From Herbidospora mongoliensis (GTDB lineage: Bacteria > Actinomycetota > Actinomycetes > Streptosporangiales > Streptosporangiaceae): 43,462 nt of DNA. Numbering within the stretch: position 1 is the stretch's first letter; every line of letters starts with the position of its first letter. The stretch spans positions 1 to 43,462 of the forward strand of contig NZ_BBXD01000032.1 in the NCBI RefSeq assembly GCF_001570545.1, in the 5' to 3' direction. The position numbers were made by a program, and so were the translations under genes. Below the pieces are notes generated by a model that was not told where the DNA came from, made no database searches, and saw nothing but the letters and a program-made list of their open reading frames with translations. Shown piece by piece: positions 10,301-16,573 of the stretch.

Positions 10301-10786
10301 GACCAGCACGCGGTCGCCGGTCTTGCGGGCTTCGGTGCTCGCGGCCGGTCGGTCGGCGTCAAGGCTGCTCTCGGCCTCGGCGGTCCCGGCCAGTTCCTCA
10401 GGTAGTGGAGGTGGCTTCAGCAGTCCGCCCGTCGCGGGCTGGCCCGAGCTGTTGTGCCGGGTCTCGCGCGGCAGCGCGTCACCCGGAGCCTTGGGGTCCT
10501 GCTCGACCGGCTCGGCCGCGAGGCCGGTGGCCGCCGGGCCGGTCAGGTGGGCCCGGCCGGCCGCGGTCCCGGACAACTGCTCAGGTGGGTCGACACCCAC
10601 ACCCGTGCTGTCGGACCAGGTGAGGACAGGTAACCCGGTCGAGGCCGCCGCGGTTTGCCCGGTGACGAAAAGCAGCCCGGGAAGGCCGGCTGTAATTAGG
10701 AGAATCGTCCGGACCTGAAAAAGGGCGCGCGAAAGCCTAGGCGCGAATGGGGGCATGGAAAGAGCACGCTCCGATGTCGGGGGCAC
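1373..10786 (-). CDS. Giant secreted RHS/YD-repeat protein with variable C-terminal tip
   Basis: 3137 residues. A GTG start at 10786 is chosen because AGGAAAG lies 7 nt upstream; an ATG ten codons in is possible. Order: Sec signal (hydrophobic LLITAGLPGLLFVTG, about residues 28-48); DNRLRE-type domain (about 388-545, with MTAKRLTNNFSFSTTWNNQP); fibronectin-like region; DUF6531-like start of the RHS part (about 772-830, NYTTAATDVSIP, TRTYNS); a lectin-like insert (about 940-1160); a LamG/concanavalin-like domain (about 1210-1430, GYWRLNE); then dozens of YD repeats to about 2780. The core closes with RYGYANGAPTNHIDPTG (about 2843), the usual RHS boundary. The remaining 290 or so residues are a distinct tip containing RHFML and AHEKGE, which I cannot assign to a named toxin family. 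Likely role: contact-dependent or secreted polymorphic toxin whose core forms a shell around the tip. Confidence 0.85.
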   Translation of the reverse strand: MPPTSERALSMPPFAPRLSRALFQVRTILLITAGLPGLLFVTGQTAAASTGLPVLTWSDSTGVGVDPPEQLSGTAAGRAHLTGPAATGLAAEPVEQDPKAPGDALPRETRHNSSGQPATGGLLKPPPLPEELAGTAEAESSLDADRPAASTEARKTGDRVLVDSATTESSLTYANADGTFTTEMSTGINRVKQDGDWVPVDTSLVSGDKVLRAKAGKADVEFSAGGDAAPLARMSLEGGESVDFTWPDPLPKPVVKGNKATYVDAAGENADLVLTMRPGGFTQDVVLRERPDGPVRVSMDVEGKGLVLTENAGGGLDVTSAAGQVVARAAKPFMYESSGDEGDHGDVAEIDTTIVEEGGRQSLVLEPDPEFLADPDTEYPVTVDPTITRWSGMDTYVHKNLANTTHDGMTQLEVGESSNGSWGYRSLIEFDLPNLWDATVTAATLEVAHLLSPCATMTAKRLTNNFSFSTTWNNQPTATSTGSATSSNAACPYSRFNVASIVQAWADGADNYGFQLSKTSASAVQTLRSEESGIEPVLSITYAFGSAPAVPTPIVAPRVAAPNGGTITSQTPVISAPLTDPDGGTLSADFEVRVGSTTVWSDTASLVASGGTATVAVPSGYLSDGQTMQYRARASDGSNTSSWSSWTSAQVTAMAVGSLSFVSYQPIDNTQVGSLTPALSAYAKAPGEAATNYWYQICEGEPGDWDWCEDSTWLSGAWTVPANKLKWGRTYWWYSQAATSVTTSTSPWRTFTTTPEQATINSLLAAGTDGREFDHVTGNYTTAATDVSIPAAGPPLSVTRTYNSLDPRTDGAFGAGWTSRWDTRLVNEPRRNTVLITYPDGRQWRFAEKPDGGYAAPEGMYATLATQPGGGWRLMDKDSTSYWFDSVGRLTQVTDHRGRSQTLTYTAGKLTKVTATGGRSLNFTWTGSHITSASTDPVGGTVTPPASASDAFTRTVTGGLGTADIGGAYTTAGTAASYSVDGGAAKLTLPATGANRRAYLSAPALTTSDVTFTVSSDKAATGNGIYLWGIGRSVTGQGDYRARARLLSGGSVVLAASRVDNAQAETLLVSEVTVPGLTYTAGTPLKMRVKTSGTSPTTVQAKIWAASGTEPASWQVTATDSTAALQTAGGVGFGSYLSGTSTNAPVVITIDDLNVTNGGTGGGTGGTTGTPLTWTYTYSGDLLTKVCAPGAGTQCTTYEYGNDSRYRSAVMDSSPRGYWRLNETANALGTSVANEVSAVWRVGHAKLAGSLADASTGITAPLAETTDKAMRFEGAAGSSYVSLPSGAVNGQGGDVSLETWFRTTGSGTIFGYQNSAGATPSSYTPAIYVGTDGKLRGQFWTGTVAPITTTGTVNDGQWHHVVLAGARNTQSLYLDGTLVGSLSAQIGHLGQWDARIGSGFGSASWPNTTGTSGVFGFDGDIDEFALYGKHLSTEEVQTHWTTKNARRQITKITTPSGRVWAQNTYRADGGRLLTHTDNDGGQWELSNPVEAEVSDTQTTQTTTVTDPHDGTLVYVTDPWRGSRLISAKDQLNKTTSYEYDTGGYLSKITDRNGNVTQQQFNPRGNLVGRNSCRTAGTCAWEWFEYEEHEGQFDPRNDKTKVRRDARSASATDDTYATTWEYNAYGEMTSETRPTDDGPRLTLTYTDGTEAAVGGGTVPAGLPKKATDAEGGERTYRQNASGDLAESTSPTGLVTTYAYDAIGRKTAEIEVSDDFPAGLTTTITYDARGRIATRTEPDIENEVTNVTHTRRTTYTYDPDGLPLTEVVSDLTGGDATRQTTLTYDDYGRVETATNPEGGAREYAWNHKGAQVLAIDEVGAQHVYTYTPRGQLAAEVLKDWTGSPVAPQPAADVVLQSFAYDNNGRLSSQTDAMGRTTRYTYFADDLLAEKIADNARLNESTTPRDVVLESYLYDPAGNPTRVTTGGGKTRADYENDESGRLTSSTVDPAGLARKTTLAYDGNDNVTGVTKTGAGDLRTEVTTYEYDAANRTTKETVENGSTDLVTVMNYGDRNNPTQITSPGGHTTTFRYDGAGRLIERKQPSVHVERNGTAPVAQQPTTRYAFNTYGEQTHITDAEGRTTITAFDKAGRSTSIASPAYARPGGTVVTPTASVTYDDTGRPVSLTDARGQVITHTYDDLGRLVRVIEPPATTGATPGHTDFGYTMNGELLSITDPSGARKEATYDDLGRQTTATVIERKPTTAVLVSRSTYDDAGNLLTEQRPDGDVAEADINAFGEITSLTDPLGKTTEFGYDLAGRQTSVADPLGNQSTTIYDLAGRPVGVNELNDADNILRTRSMSLDPDGNPTAIVDAEGRTRSATYDPLGRIAQLVEPVSPTTSITTSFGYDAVGAPTRYTDGRGNTTVTSYNTLGLVESVTEPATAQHPNLGDRTWITSYDAAGNPISELQPGGVSITRTFDNLNRPTEQIGSGGGSAPTTTKTFGYDLAGRITSAGDLTFSVNDRGDLLKATKAGVDQATFAYDANGRMIQRSNAAGLTSFTWDGGDRLTTTVDPLTGVTVSYGYDDANRPSTVAYGTGGPQRTYVYDDLDRVVSDTLNTGAGAGLASIAYGYDNEDRLTSKTTTGTAGAGTNTYGYDHAGRLTSWTDPDSVTTTYAWDASGNRTQADGQNYTYDERNRLTSGAGTDYTHTPRGTLATATSNGVTTASTFDAFNRMITNGAVSYAYDALDRLATRTEAADVTKFVYSDTSNDLASITNAAGVAREIYSRTSDGGLLSSKTGGAPAQFQLTDRHRDLVAGFTSGAATLSGSTAYDPFGAVVTSSGTRPELGYQSAWTDQDGGAANMAARWYQPSSGTFLSRDSATLPATPSIQANRYGYANGAPTNHIDPTGHSAYPVDMPRVEVSLNSNPEAGYLCAGGTCTETDAHARWWTSYMASPEFKSRQPQLNDEVAKMGNFLWTGRPAPKYFWNDQYKHLREKFMTDYYDDDLSLADVEMLWAVLTAADAAFREHAPSGALPAPSSTQAKEPGWVAKIRKTMTGVKQCVSHGPVTCGVIVDLIINSYLKSGTRPDIPDSKTGGDGLKRHFMLSGGLFVMLSFNDAKSMLMAHEKGEDPNSKDYQKDMKANVAGYRFVKDYGINLLKTWYVVDRSKFYYELEKGYEIWKKSGYPDTDISQWKLHGKV

Positions 10787-11430
10787 ACAGGGACTTTCCT
10801 GCTGCTCCCTTCGCGCCCGTCGCGAGTGGAGCGATCTACGCCGAGGACATTACGTCAGAGATCAACAAGTAGCAAGATTGTTTTTTATGGCCGCCTTATT
10901 TACTGTGATGTACGTGCCGCAGCCGAAATCATGTACTCACAGTCAGCGTCCGGTAACAAAAGAATCGCTGCGTTGGTGCGTGCCGCGATTCTGACGTTCA
11001 GGCCTCCGACCAGGAGGGCAGCTCCGGCGTCCGTTCCTCTTCGGGTACGGGATGACGCCTGCTGGGCGGGCGCTCGGGGTCAGGGTAATGAGTGCGCTCG
11101 CTCAGACCTCTGGGGCGGTGATGGTGGACAGGATCGAGTGACCGAACGCCAGGCCCAGCAGGTATTACACCTGCTCGCGTAATTCGCAACTTCCCGGCAG
11201 GCAGCGGCGGTGGCCTGGTGCGGCAAACAGTCTGAATGGTCGCGTTGCCTGCCAGCCCGGTGTCGCTGAGCTTTCTGGTTAAGAACCAAAGGCCTGCCGT
11301 ATGGCGGGGTTCTTCGGCATTCCACACCGCCTCGATCGCCATTCTCGCGGTCACTTACCGTCGTGGAGCGGTGGCGAAGGTGAGCAGCCGCCGACCGATG
11401 ACGGCCAGAACCAGGGCCAGGGCGGCGTGG
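10787..11430. other. Intergenic region upstream of the RHS gene
   Basis: No convincing gene on either strand. The part near 10870-10930 is AT-richer than its surroundings and probably contains the RHS promoter reading leftward, but I cannot name the boxes with confidence. An imperfect hairpin lies at 11281-11314 (AAGAAC/GTTCTT outer arm, CCTGCC/GGCGGG inner arm) between the toxin-antitoxin pair and the RHS gene and could be a terminator. Confidence 0.4.
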
Positions 11431-11676
11431 TCAGCCCGCCCAGGTGATCGAGTAGACCGTGATCGTCTTCGTGGTGTCGTTGACGGCGAACGAGATCAGG
11501 CCGACGCCCCCGAACGCCTGCTCACGGAACGCGGGATCTTCCGGGTGGGCGACGCCACGGTGATGCGGGTCGGCGCCGATGACGGCCAGTTCGTCGAGCA
11601 GGGCGACGAACGCGCGCTCAGGCAGGCCCGGGATCTGGGAGCTGGCGGCCGCGTGGAAGTTGATCTCGTAGGTCAC
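11431..11676 (-). CDS. RelE/ParE-like toxin
   Basis: 81 residues. The fold pattern follows the small RelE superfamily: an N-terminal strand (YEINFHAAASSQI), a helix with LP.RAFVALLDELA, a DP motif (GADPHHRGVAHPEDPAFR) and C-terminal strands with GLISFAVND and TVYSITW. RelE-type members cleave mRNA on the ribosome; ParE-type members poison gyrase; the sequence alone does not decide between them. Its ATG overlaps the stop of the upstream DUF6247 gene by 4 bp (ATGA), so it is translated second, the order expected for an antitoxin-first module. No disruption is seen. Confidence 0.65.
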   Translation of the reverse strand: MTYEINFHAAASSQIPGLPERAFVALLDELAVIGADPHHRGVAHPEDPAFREQAFGGVGLISFAVNDTTKTITVYSITWAG

Positions 11677-11942
11677 GGCGCCTGACGGCTCGCGCGGTCG
11701 GCCATATGCTCAGCCCAGCCGGGGATGACCTGTTCAGCCGGGACGCCCGCGTTGCCGGCCGCGACGTCGGCCCGTGCCGCCTCGTAGCCGGGAGCGGCGT
11801 AGGTGACGGCCCGCAGGTGCCACAGGTTGAGCACCTCGGCCAGGTGACGCCACCGCCAGGTTTCGTGCGCGGCCGCGACCATGGCCGCCCGGTACTCGGC
11901 CAGGAACACGCCGTGGAGGCGCTCCGGCAGCCGGGCCAGCAT
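11673..11942 (-). CDS. DUF6247-family protein, likely cognate antitoxin
   Basis: 89 residues. The motif LPERLHGVFLAEYRAAMVAA, followed by a Trp-rich helix (W.WRHLAEVLNLWHLRA) and a short PGYEAARADVAAG segment, matches the actinobacterial DUF6247 family, which is typically encoded just before small RelE-like toxins. It overlaps the toxin gene by four bases. The start at 11942 is the only ATG in frame, but the usual family N-terminus is 15-20 residues longer and the upstream frame is open to about 12000 with no good start or Shine-Dalgarno, so the 5' end is uncertain and the N-terminus may have been lost. Antitoxin role is inferred from context. Confidence 0.6.
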   Translation of the reverse strand: MLARLPERLHGVFLAEYRAAMVAAAHETWRWRHLAEVLNLWHLRAVTYAAPGYEAARADVAAGNAGVPAEQVIPGWAEHMADRASRQAP

Positions 11943-12049
11943 GGCTGGCGAGGGAGCACCCGATCTCGGGGTGTCGGTAAGACTGGTGCAACCAGGTGCA
12001 TGCGTTGGCGTTATGCCTGCTCAGCGCCTCGTCAGCGAAGGGCGCCGAC

Positions 12050-12355
12050 CTACAGAAGGCACGTTCTTTCTGTGAGCTCAGCCCGACTGAGCTGGGCGAA
12101 CGTGCTCGTTTGGGCCTGTGACAGCAGGGCTGTGAGTTCGTCCCGTTCCTGTCTCAGCGCGCGAAGGTCCTCCACGAAGGCACCGCGTTCCTCCCTCAAG
12201 GTGCGGCGCAGTTCAACCACGACCCGCCGCAGCCGGGCGGCCCTGTCGCTATGAGGCTCCTGAAGCTCCCCGACATCCGGCCACAGCCGCACCGTCGGGT
12301 CGTCGCTGGTGGTGGCGAGCAGGTGTCCGCCGGGTGCGATAACGGATGTAGTCAA
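12050..12355 (-). pseudogene. WD40-repeat remnant followed by a coiled-coil reading frame
   Basis: The frame opens at a TTG and reads SVIAPGGHLLATTSDDPTVRLW, a single WD40 blade typical of actinobacterial WD-repeat proteins, then a charged stretch (RLRRVVVELRRTLREERG, RQERDELTALLSQ) predicted as coiled coil. One isolated blade cannot form a propeller and there is no good ribosome binding site, so this is probably the leftover 3' end of a WD40 gene fused to unrelated sequence. It could instead be a short expressed protein; I favour a remnant. Confidence 0.35.
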
Positions 12356-12406
12356 CGGTCACGATCGCCTCTGTGGGGTTCGGTTCGGCCCACGGTACGC
12401 GGCGCC

Positions 12407-12895
12407 TCAGAAGGTGCCGAAGTAGCGGTCCCACCAGCTGGGGCGCCCCGAACGCACGGCGGTCGGCCCGTCGTAGTCGCTCGTGAGAAGTTCCTCCGGG
12501 ACGACCACGTAGCCCAGTTCGGTGAGCGCCCGTTCGACTTTCGCGAGATCCCCGGCGTCGAGCGCCCCCTCGTCGCGTGCCTCCCGCGTACCGAGGAAGG
12601 CACCGGGGTTGTCGGCCGCCACGAAGGCCAGGGAGCCGAACTTGCTGACCGAGACGACGATCCGCTCCCCGCACACCGTCGCGTGCGCGGGGACTTCGAC
12701 CCGCCCGTACTCGCTGGAGTCCTGGGTGTCCCGCTCGGCCGGGCAGGAGGCGCCGAAGCCGGCCTTCAGCCTGGCCACTAGGCGCTCGAATAGCGCGCCG
12801 GTTGCGTGACGGTCGTAGCCCTTCGGCCATTCGGGCCATTCGGGATCGTCGAGCCGGCGCAACAGCTCTGTCAGATGATCATTCGGGGAGGTCAC
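12407..12895 (-). CDS. Hypothetical protein, 162 residues
   Basis: I do not recognise the family. It is a soluble, acidic protein beginning MTSPNDHLTELLRRL, with a Pro/Trp-rich stretch (DDPEWPEWPKGYDRH), a central alternating strand region (ERIVVSVSKFGSLAFVA) and a C-terminus rich in aromatic residues (PSWWDRYFGTF). No signal or membrane segment. Its first 17 bases overlap the end of the upstream secreted-protein gene (12879), so the two are likely co-translated, and the function may relate to that exported partner. GC-biased third codon positions support real coding. Confidence 0.55.
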   Translation of the reverse strand: MTSPNDHLTELLRRLDDPEWPEWPKGYDRHATGALFERLVARLKAGFGASCPAERDTQDSSEYGRVEVPAHATVCGERIVVSVSKFGSLAFVAADNPGAFLGTREARDEGALDAGDLAKVERALTELGYVVVPEELLTSDYDGPTAVRSGRPSWWDRYFGTF

Positions 12896-13655
12896 GTTCG
12901 TCGATCACCTGATCGGCGGGCGGAGCGGTGACGACCAGCGGGAACCCCCAGTCGCGGAATCGGGTGTCCTGAGTCATACCGGAATCTAGGTTGCCATGCA
13001 TGGTGATCGTGGTCCGCAGCCGGGTGGGCAGGCCCTTGGCGTCGGTCCAGAGCCGCCAGCTGATCTTGTCCTTTGCCCAGCGCCCCTTGGCCGTGCCCAG
13101 CAGTCCGCGGGTCACGACGCCCTGGTAGGCGTATCCACCGGAAACGGCCTTGCCGGTGATGCCGCGCAGCACAGTGCGCAACATCCGCGTGTCGAGCACG
13201 TCGATGGGCTGGCCACTGAAAGCGCCGTCATAGAAGCGGTCCGGCTTCACCCGGATCCACGCCTTGCCGTCGGGGAGATAACCGGGCAGGGCGTGGAGAT
13301 AGGTGACCTCGCCGACATGGGTGATGTCGTCCCAGTCCATCTCGGCGAGCGAGTTGTGCATCGCGGTCTCGGGCGCGTCCGGCATCAGTTCCGACAGCAC
13401 CAGGTAATGGGTGAAGGAGTCGTAGGCGACCGGTCCGGAGGGACTTAGCTGCACCTGGCTGCGCGTGCGCCCCAAGGGCTCCTTGCCGTAGCTCGACACG
13501 TGGAGCTCAGAGAGGCGCACCCCGTGGCCGTGGCGCAACTGCTTCTGCACGGCGCGTACCGGATCGGGCGGCGCGGCCTGCCCGACCGCGGTGGCGGGCA
13601 CCGCCACCGCCCCGGCCAGCATCGCGACCACGACCAGGGTTAACCATCGCCTCAT
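12879..13655 (-). CDS. Secreted protein of unknown function
   Basis: 258 residues from the ATG at 13655, chosen because it directly precedes a Sec signal (MRRWLTLVVVAMLAGAVAVP then ATAVGQAAP with a likely AxA cleavage site); the frame is open 21 codons further upstream but that would bury the signal. The mature part contains beta-rich segments typical of exported lipid- or ligand-binding proteins (KAWIRVKPDRFYDG, GYAYQGVVTRGLLG, ISWRLWTDAKGLPTRLR). The last of these, a W.D..GLP.R pattern, recalls LppX/LolA-like folds, but that resemblance is weak. There is no lipobox Cys. It is followed by the overlapping hypothetical gene ending at 12407. Confidence 0.6.
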   Translation of the reverse strand: MRRWLTLVVVAMLAGAVAVPATAVGQAAPPDPVRAVQKQLRHGHGVRLSELHVSSYGKEPLGRTRSQVQLSPSGPVAYDSFTHYLVLSELMPDAPETAMHNSLAEMDWDDITHVGEVTYLHALPGYLPDGKAWIRVKPDRFYDGAFSGQPIDVLDTRMLRTVLRGITGKAVSGGYAYQGVVTRGLLGTAKGRWAKDKISWRLWTDAKGLPTRLRTTITMHGNLDSGMTQDTRFRDWGFPLVVTAPPADQVIDERDLPE

Positions 13656-14029
13656 GGAGCCACGGCCCTTCCGGAAACGGTGATCTTGCGGAGCGGTCAT
13701 CATCGCAGACACCGGCAACGAAATTGATCACCATTTGTCGACGATTACGAGCCGAGGCGTCAGACTCAGGGCAACTTCAAGCCGCCCCGCTGACCGCAGG
13801 GGTCGTAGACGACGCACATGACCTCACGGTCGCCGCCAGCCCAGGTCTCGGCGGTCGACATAACGAACCCGCAGATCAGAAACCTGCAGAGTCACAGGTC
13901 AGAAGAGTGCAGAGTCAATCACACTTCTCTACTCAACATAACTCCGCTTGTGGCGGCCCGAATAATCCAGTAATGGCGAATTCAGTGAACGCTCACGAAC
14001 CGTCCTGGGACCGGCTGTCGGCGCTTGTC
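13656..14029. other. Intergenic region without a recognisable gene
   Basis: Short reading frames exist on both strands but none shows a domain, a ribosome binding site or coherent codon bias. The part at 13880-13975 is AT-richer than average and could hold the promoter of the secreted-protein operon reading leftward only in its first portion (13656-13740). Confidence 0.3.
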
Positions 14030-14170
14030 TCCCCGCAACTCGGGCCCAGTAGGCGAGGTTGGGCGCGAGCGGTCAGCGTGCCGGGGTGTCCGGCGCCCAG
14101 GACGCGTTCGCGGATGGGCAGCTGCGCGGCGTACTGGTCGCGCGCCCGGGCCGCGTCCCCCGCATGACCA
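14030..14170 (-). pseudogene. Tetratricopeptide-repeat remnant
   Basis: Reading leftward from about 14170 the translation gives AGDAARARDQYAAQLPIR, then VLGAGHPGTLTARA, the repeat unit of actinobacterial TPR/NB-ARC proteins. The expected continuation NLAYW is present only in the next frame (an extra C near 14055). It is a short, frameshifted scrap with no start, probably the 3' end of a STAND-type gene like the one at 16574, left behind by rearrangement around the insertion sequences. Confidence 0.5.
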
Positions 14171-14399
14171 GGCCCCGGCAACGGAAACGTCACGTCTGCC
14201 TGCTCTTGAGTAGGGGGCGACTCATGCGCGGGGCCGTTGGGAGAGGGACCTTGGCGGGGAGTCACCTTCGACAGAGGAGAGCACAGTGAGTATGGGAGTG
14301 CCGGTGCTCCTGGTTTCCTGACCCTCACAGCGATGGACGCGACAGGATTGCTGGTGCCGGGATGCTGCCTTGCTTCCTGACCCGCACTCCGATCGACGG

Positions 14400-14579
14400 T
14401 GCTGTCTTTCCTCGGATCTGTCGGTGGCCCGGGAGCATCCCGGCGAGGCACTCGCCTCGCCGACGGGTTGTGACCTGAGGAGAGCCTGGCCGAAGGCGTC
14501 CCATCACTGTCGTGTCCGCCCCTCCGGCGAGCCGGTGCCGACCTGCGGTACTCAATCCCGCCGAGCCAGGAGGGCCGAC
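14400..14579 (+). ncRNA. Candidate bridge RNA region of the IS110 element
   Basis: IS110-group elements express a structured bridge (seek) RNA from the non-coding left end; here that region precedes the transposase start. It contains foldable segments, for example CCGGGAGCATCCCGG near 14430 and GGCGAGGCACTCGCC at 14442-14456. The position and fold potential are suggestive only; I have not modelled the structure or matched the guide loops to target and donor sequences. Confidence 0.3.
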
Positions 14580-15650
14580 ATGCCCAGCATCGCATCGATC
14601 TCCCGCGTCGTCGTCGGTGGCGTCGACACCCACAAAGACCTGCACGTCGCGGCTGTGGTCGACACCGGCGACCAGGTCCTGGGCGCTCAGTCGTTCTCCA
14701 CCACCCGAGCCGGCTACCGCGCCCTGCTGGCCTGGATGCGCACCTTCGGCGACGTCCGCCGCATCGGCGTCGAGGGGACCGGCTCCTACGGCGCCGGCCT
14801 GTTGCGCCACCTCCAGCAGGCCGGCATCGAGGTGGTGGAAGTCGATCGGCCCGACCGCTCCGACCGGCGCCGACGCGGCAAGGACGACACCATCGACGCC
14901 GAAAACGCCGCTCACGCCGCCCTGTCTGGACGCCGCGTCATCACCCCCAAGACCCGCGACGGCATGGTGGAGTCCCTGCGGGTGCTCAGGATCGCCCGCA
15001 CCACCGCGGTCAAGTCCCGCCGCGTCGCCCTGCAGATGCTCCGCGCCCAGATCATCTCCGCCCCAGAGGAACTGCGTGACCAACTGCGCAACCTCACCCG
15101 GATGCAGCTCATCCGCACCATCGCCGCATGGCGGCCCGATCTGACCGCCTTCCGCGACCCGGTCGCCGCCACCCGGATCGCGCTGAAATCGCTGGCCCGC
15201 CGCTATCTCGAACTCCACGACGAGATCGCCGACCTCGACGACCTGATCGAGCCGCTGGTGCGCGAACTGGCGCCATCTCTTCTGGAAGCAGTCGGTTTCG
15301 GCGTGGAGAACACCGCCCAGCTCCTGATCAGCTGCGGCGACAACCCGACCCGCCCGGGCAGTGAAGCCCGCTTCGCCAAACTCTGTGGCGTCGCCCCGCT
15401 GCCCGCCTCCTCCGGACTGCATCAGCGCCACCGGCTCAACCGCGGAGGCGACCGGCAGGCCAACTCCGCGCTGCATCTGGCCGTGGTCACCCGCATCCGC
15501 ACCGATGCACGGACCCAGGCCTACCTCGCCCGCCGGACCACCGAGGGCAAGTCCAAGTTAGAGATCATCCGCTGCCTGAAACGGTTCGTCGCCCGCGAGG
15601 CCTACTACTTGATCAAAAAGGATGCGGATCCGCGGCGCTCAGCCACTTGA
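14580..15650 (+). CDS. IS110-family transposase (DEDD)
   Basis: 356 residues. The ATG at 14580 follows AGGAGGG at a good distance; the longer open frame to 14370 is non-coding left end. The N-terminal RuvC-like DEDD domain shows GGVDTHKDLHVAAV (first Asp), GVEGTGSYGAG (Glu) and KDDTIDAENAA (Asp pair). The C-terminal Transposase_20 domain shows FAKLCGVAPLPASSG and the downstream RGGDRQANSALH block that carries the conserved serine region. Length and domain order are normal, so the element may be active. It catalyses bridge-RNA-guided recombination without target duplication. Its 3' neighbour is a truncated IS3-type transposase gene, so it probably inserted into that older element or brought about its truncation. 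Confidence 0.9.
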   Translation: MPSIASISRVVVGGVDTHKDLHVAAVVDTGDQVLGAQSFSTTRAGYRALLAWMRTFGDVRRIGVEGTGSYGAGLLRHLQQAGIEVVEVDRPDRSDRRRRGKDDTIDAENAAHAALSGRRVITPKTRDGMVESLRVLRIARTTAVKSRRVALQMLRAQIISAPEELRDQLRNLTRMQLIRTIAAWRPDLTAFRDPVAATRIALKSLARRYLELHDEIADLDDLIEPLVRELAPSLLEAVGFGVENTAQLLISCGDNPTRPGSEARFAKLCGVAPLPASSGLHQRHRLNRGGDRQANSALHLAVVTRIRTDARTQAYLARRTTEGKSKLEIIRCLKRFVAREAYYLIKKDADPRRSAT

Positions 15651-15663
15651 CACACAGGAGAGC

Positions 15664-15996
15664 ATCGCCGGCAGCCAATACACCTCCTTCGCCTTCACCG
15701 CGCATCTGCTCGACGCGAAGATCGACGCCTCGATCGGCACCGTCGGCGACGCCCTAGACAACGCGTTGATGGAATCGGCGATCGGCCTCTACAAAACCGA
15801 ACTGATCAAACCCCGAAAGCCCTGGAAGGGCCTGGCCGACGTCGAACTCGCCACCGCCGAATGGGTCGACTGGTTCAACCACCAGCGCATCCACACCGCC
15901 ATCGGCAACGTCCCACCCGCCGAATACGAGACCACCTACTACGCTCAACACCAGCCCCAACCGGCAGCTGGAGTCAGCCCCTTGAGCCTCCACTGA
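15664..15996 (+). pseudogene. IS3-family transposase (OrfB) C-terminal fragment
   Basis: From AGSQYTSFAFT onward the translation matches the end of an rve integrase core of the IS3 family: IGTVGDALDNALMESAIGLY carries the catalytic-region D and E, followed by WVDWFNHQRIHTAIGN and PPAEYETTYY. Everything before AGSQYTS is missing and replaced by the IS110 element, so only about 110 residues remain. I looked left of the IS110 element for the missing 5' part and did not find it, so a simple insertion into a complete IS3 element is not supported; a deletion accompanied or followed it. Confidence 0.8.
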
Positions 15997-16008
15997 TCCC
16001 GGACCGCT

Positions 16009-16454
16009 TCACTCTTCGACGCCTTCGCGGGGCAGCCCGAGGCAGAACGGCTCCAGTTCAGGGCCGGGATCCAACTCTCCACTGGGAAAGCCTGGAAGCT
16101 GCTCCACCAGATCGCCGTCGCGGTAGAAGCCGAGGTCGTACAGGCCGTCGATGTCCCAGAGCCAGCGAACCCGCAGGCGGCGCCCATTGACAACACCAAG
16201 CCGCGGACCCGAGCTATACGGTACGTAGGCGCCGATCACCATCGACCAGCCGGGACTACACGGCCCGATCCAGACCGCGGGATTGTCGATCAGCATCACG
16301 GGCGGATCGGTCATCGCCACCATCGCCTCGCCCAGAACCTGGTCACGCCGTGATCCCGCTCCACCCACAGGCCGCCGAAGCTTTCGCCGAGACCATGCGC
16401 CACCAGCAGCTCGTACTGATCGTGTCCCGGCACAGAATTCCTGAGATCGCCCAT
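16009..16454 (-). pseudogene. Hypothetical protein split by a frameshift
   Basis: One frame begins MGDLRNSVPGHDQYELLVAH at 16454 and reads to ESFGGLWVERDHG; the adjacent frame continues with RDQVLGEAMVAMTDPPVMLI and runs on to LPREGVEE-stop at 16009. The two halves read as one protein of about 148 residues if a base is restored near 16345. The composition (WLWDIDGLYDLGFYRDGDLV) recalls DUF6461-like actinobacterial proteins but I would not assign it. A single-base error or a genuine loss both fit. Confidence 0.45.
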
Positions 16455-16573
16455 CACCCCTCCAAGCCTCATCTTCACGCAGCCACATCAGGTAAGCGGT
16501 CGGTGCGGGATTGAGATCGTCGGGTTGGTGCGTTCGGCTGGGCCAGGTGTGGGTTTGTGGCGATGATGACGCC

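Larger units (their letters stand above)
14313..15663 (+). mobile_element. IS110-family insertion sequence (ends approximate)
   Basis: The element consists of an intact IS110 transposase gene preceded by about 200-270 bp without genes. IS110 elements lack long terminal inverted repeats, so the ends cannot be fixed from sequence alone. A near-duplicate block, TTCCTGACCC(T/G)CAC followed by CGAT-GACG, occurs at 14315 and again at 14374, and one of the two may mark the left end. On the right, IS3-type transposase sequence begins by about 15670, so the right end lies between 15651 and 15669. Confidence 0.6.

Noticed and set aside
11236-11685. 149-residue frame on the plus strand
   Set aside because: Runs antisense to the RelE-like gene and has no recognisable domain; the TA pair explains the region better.
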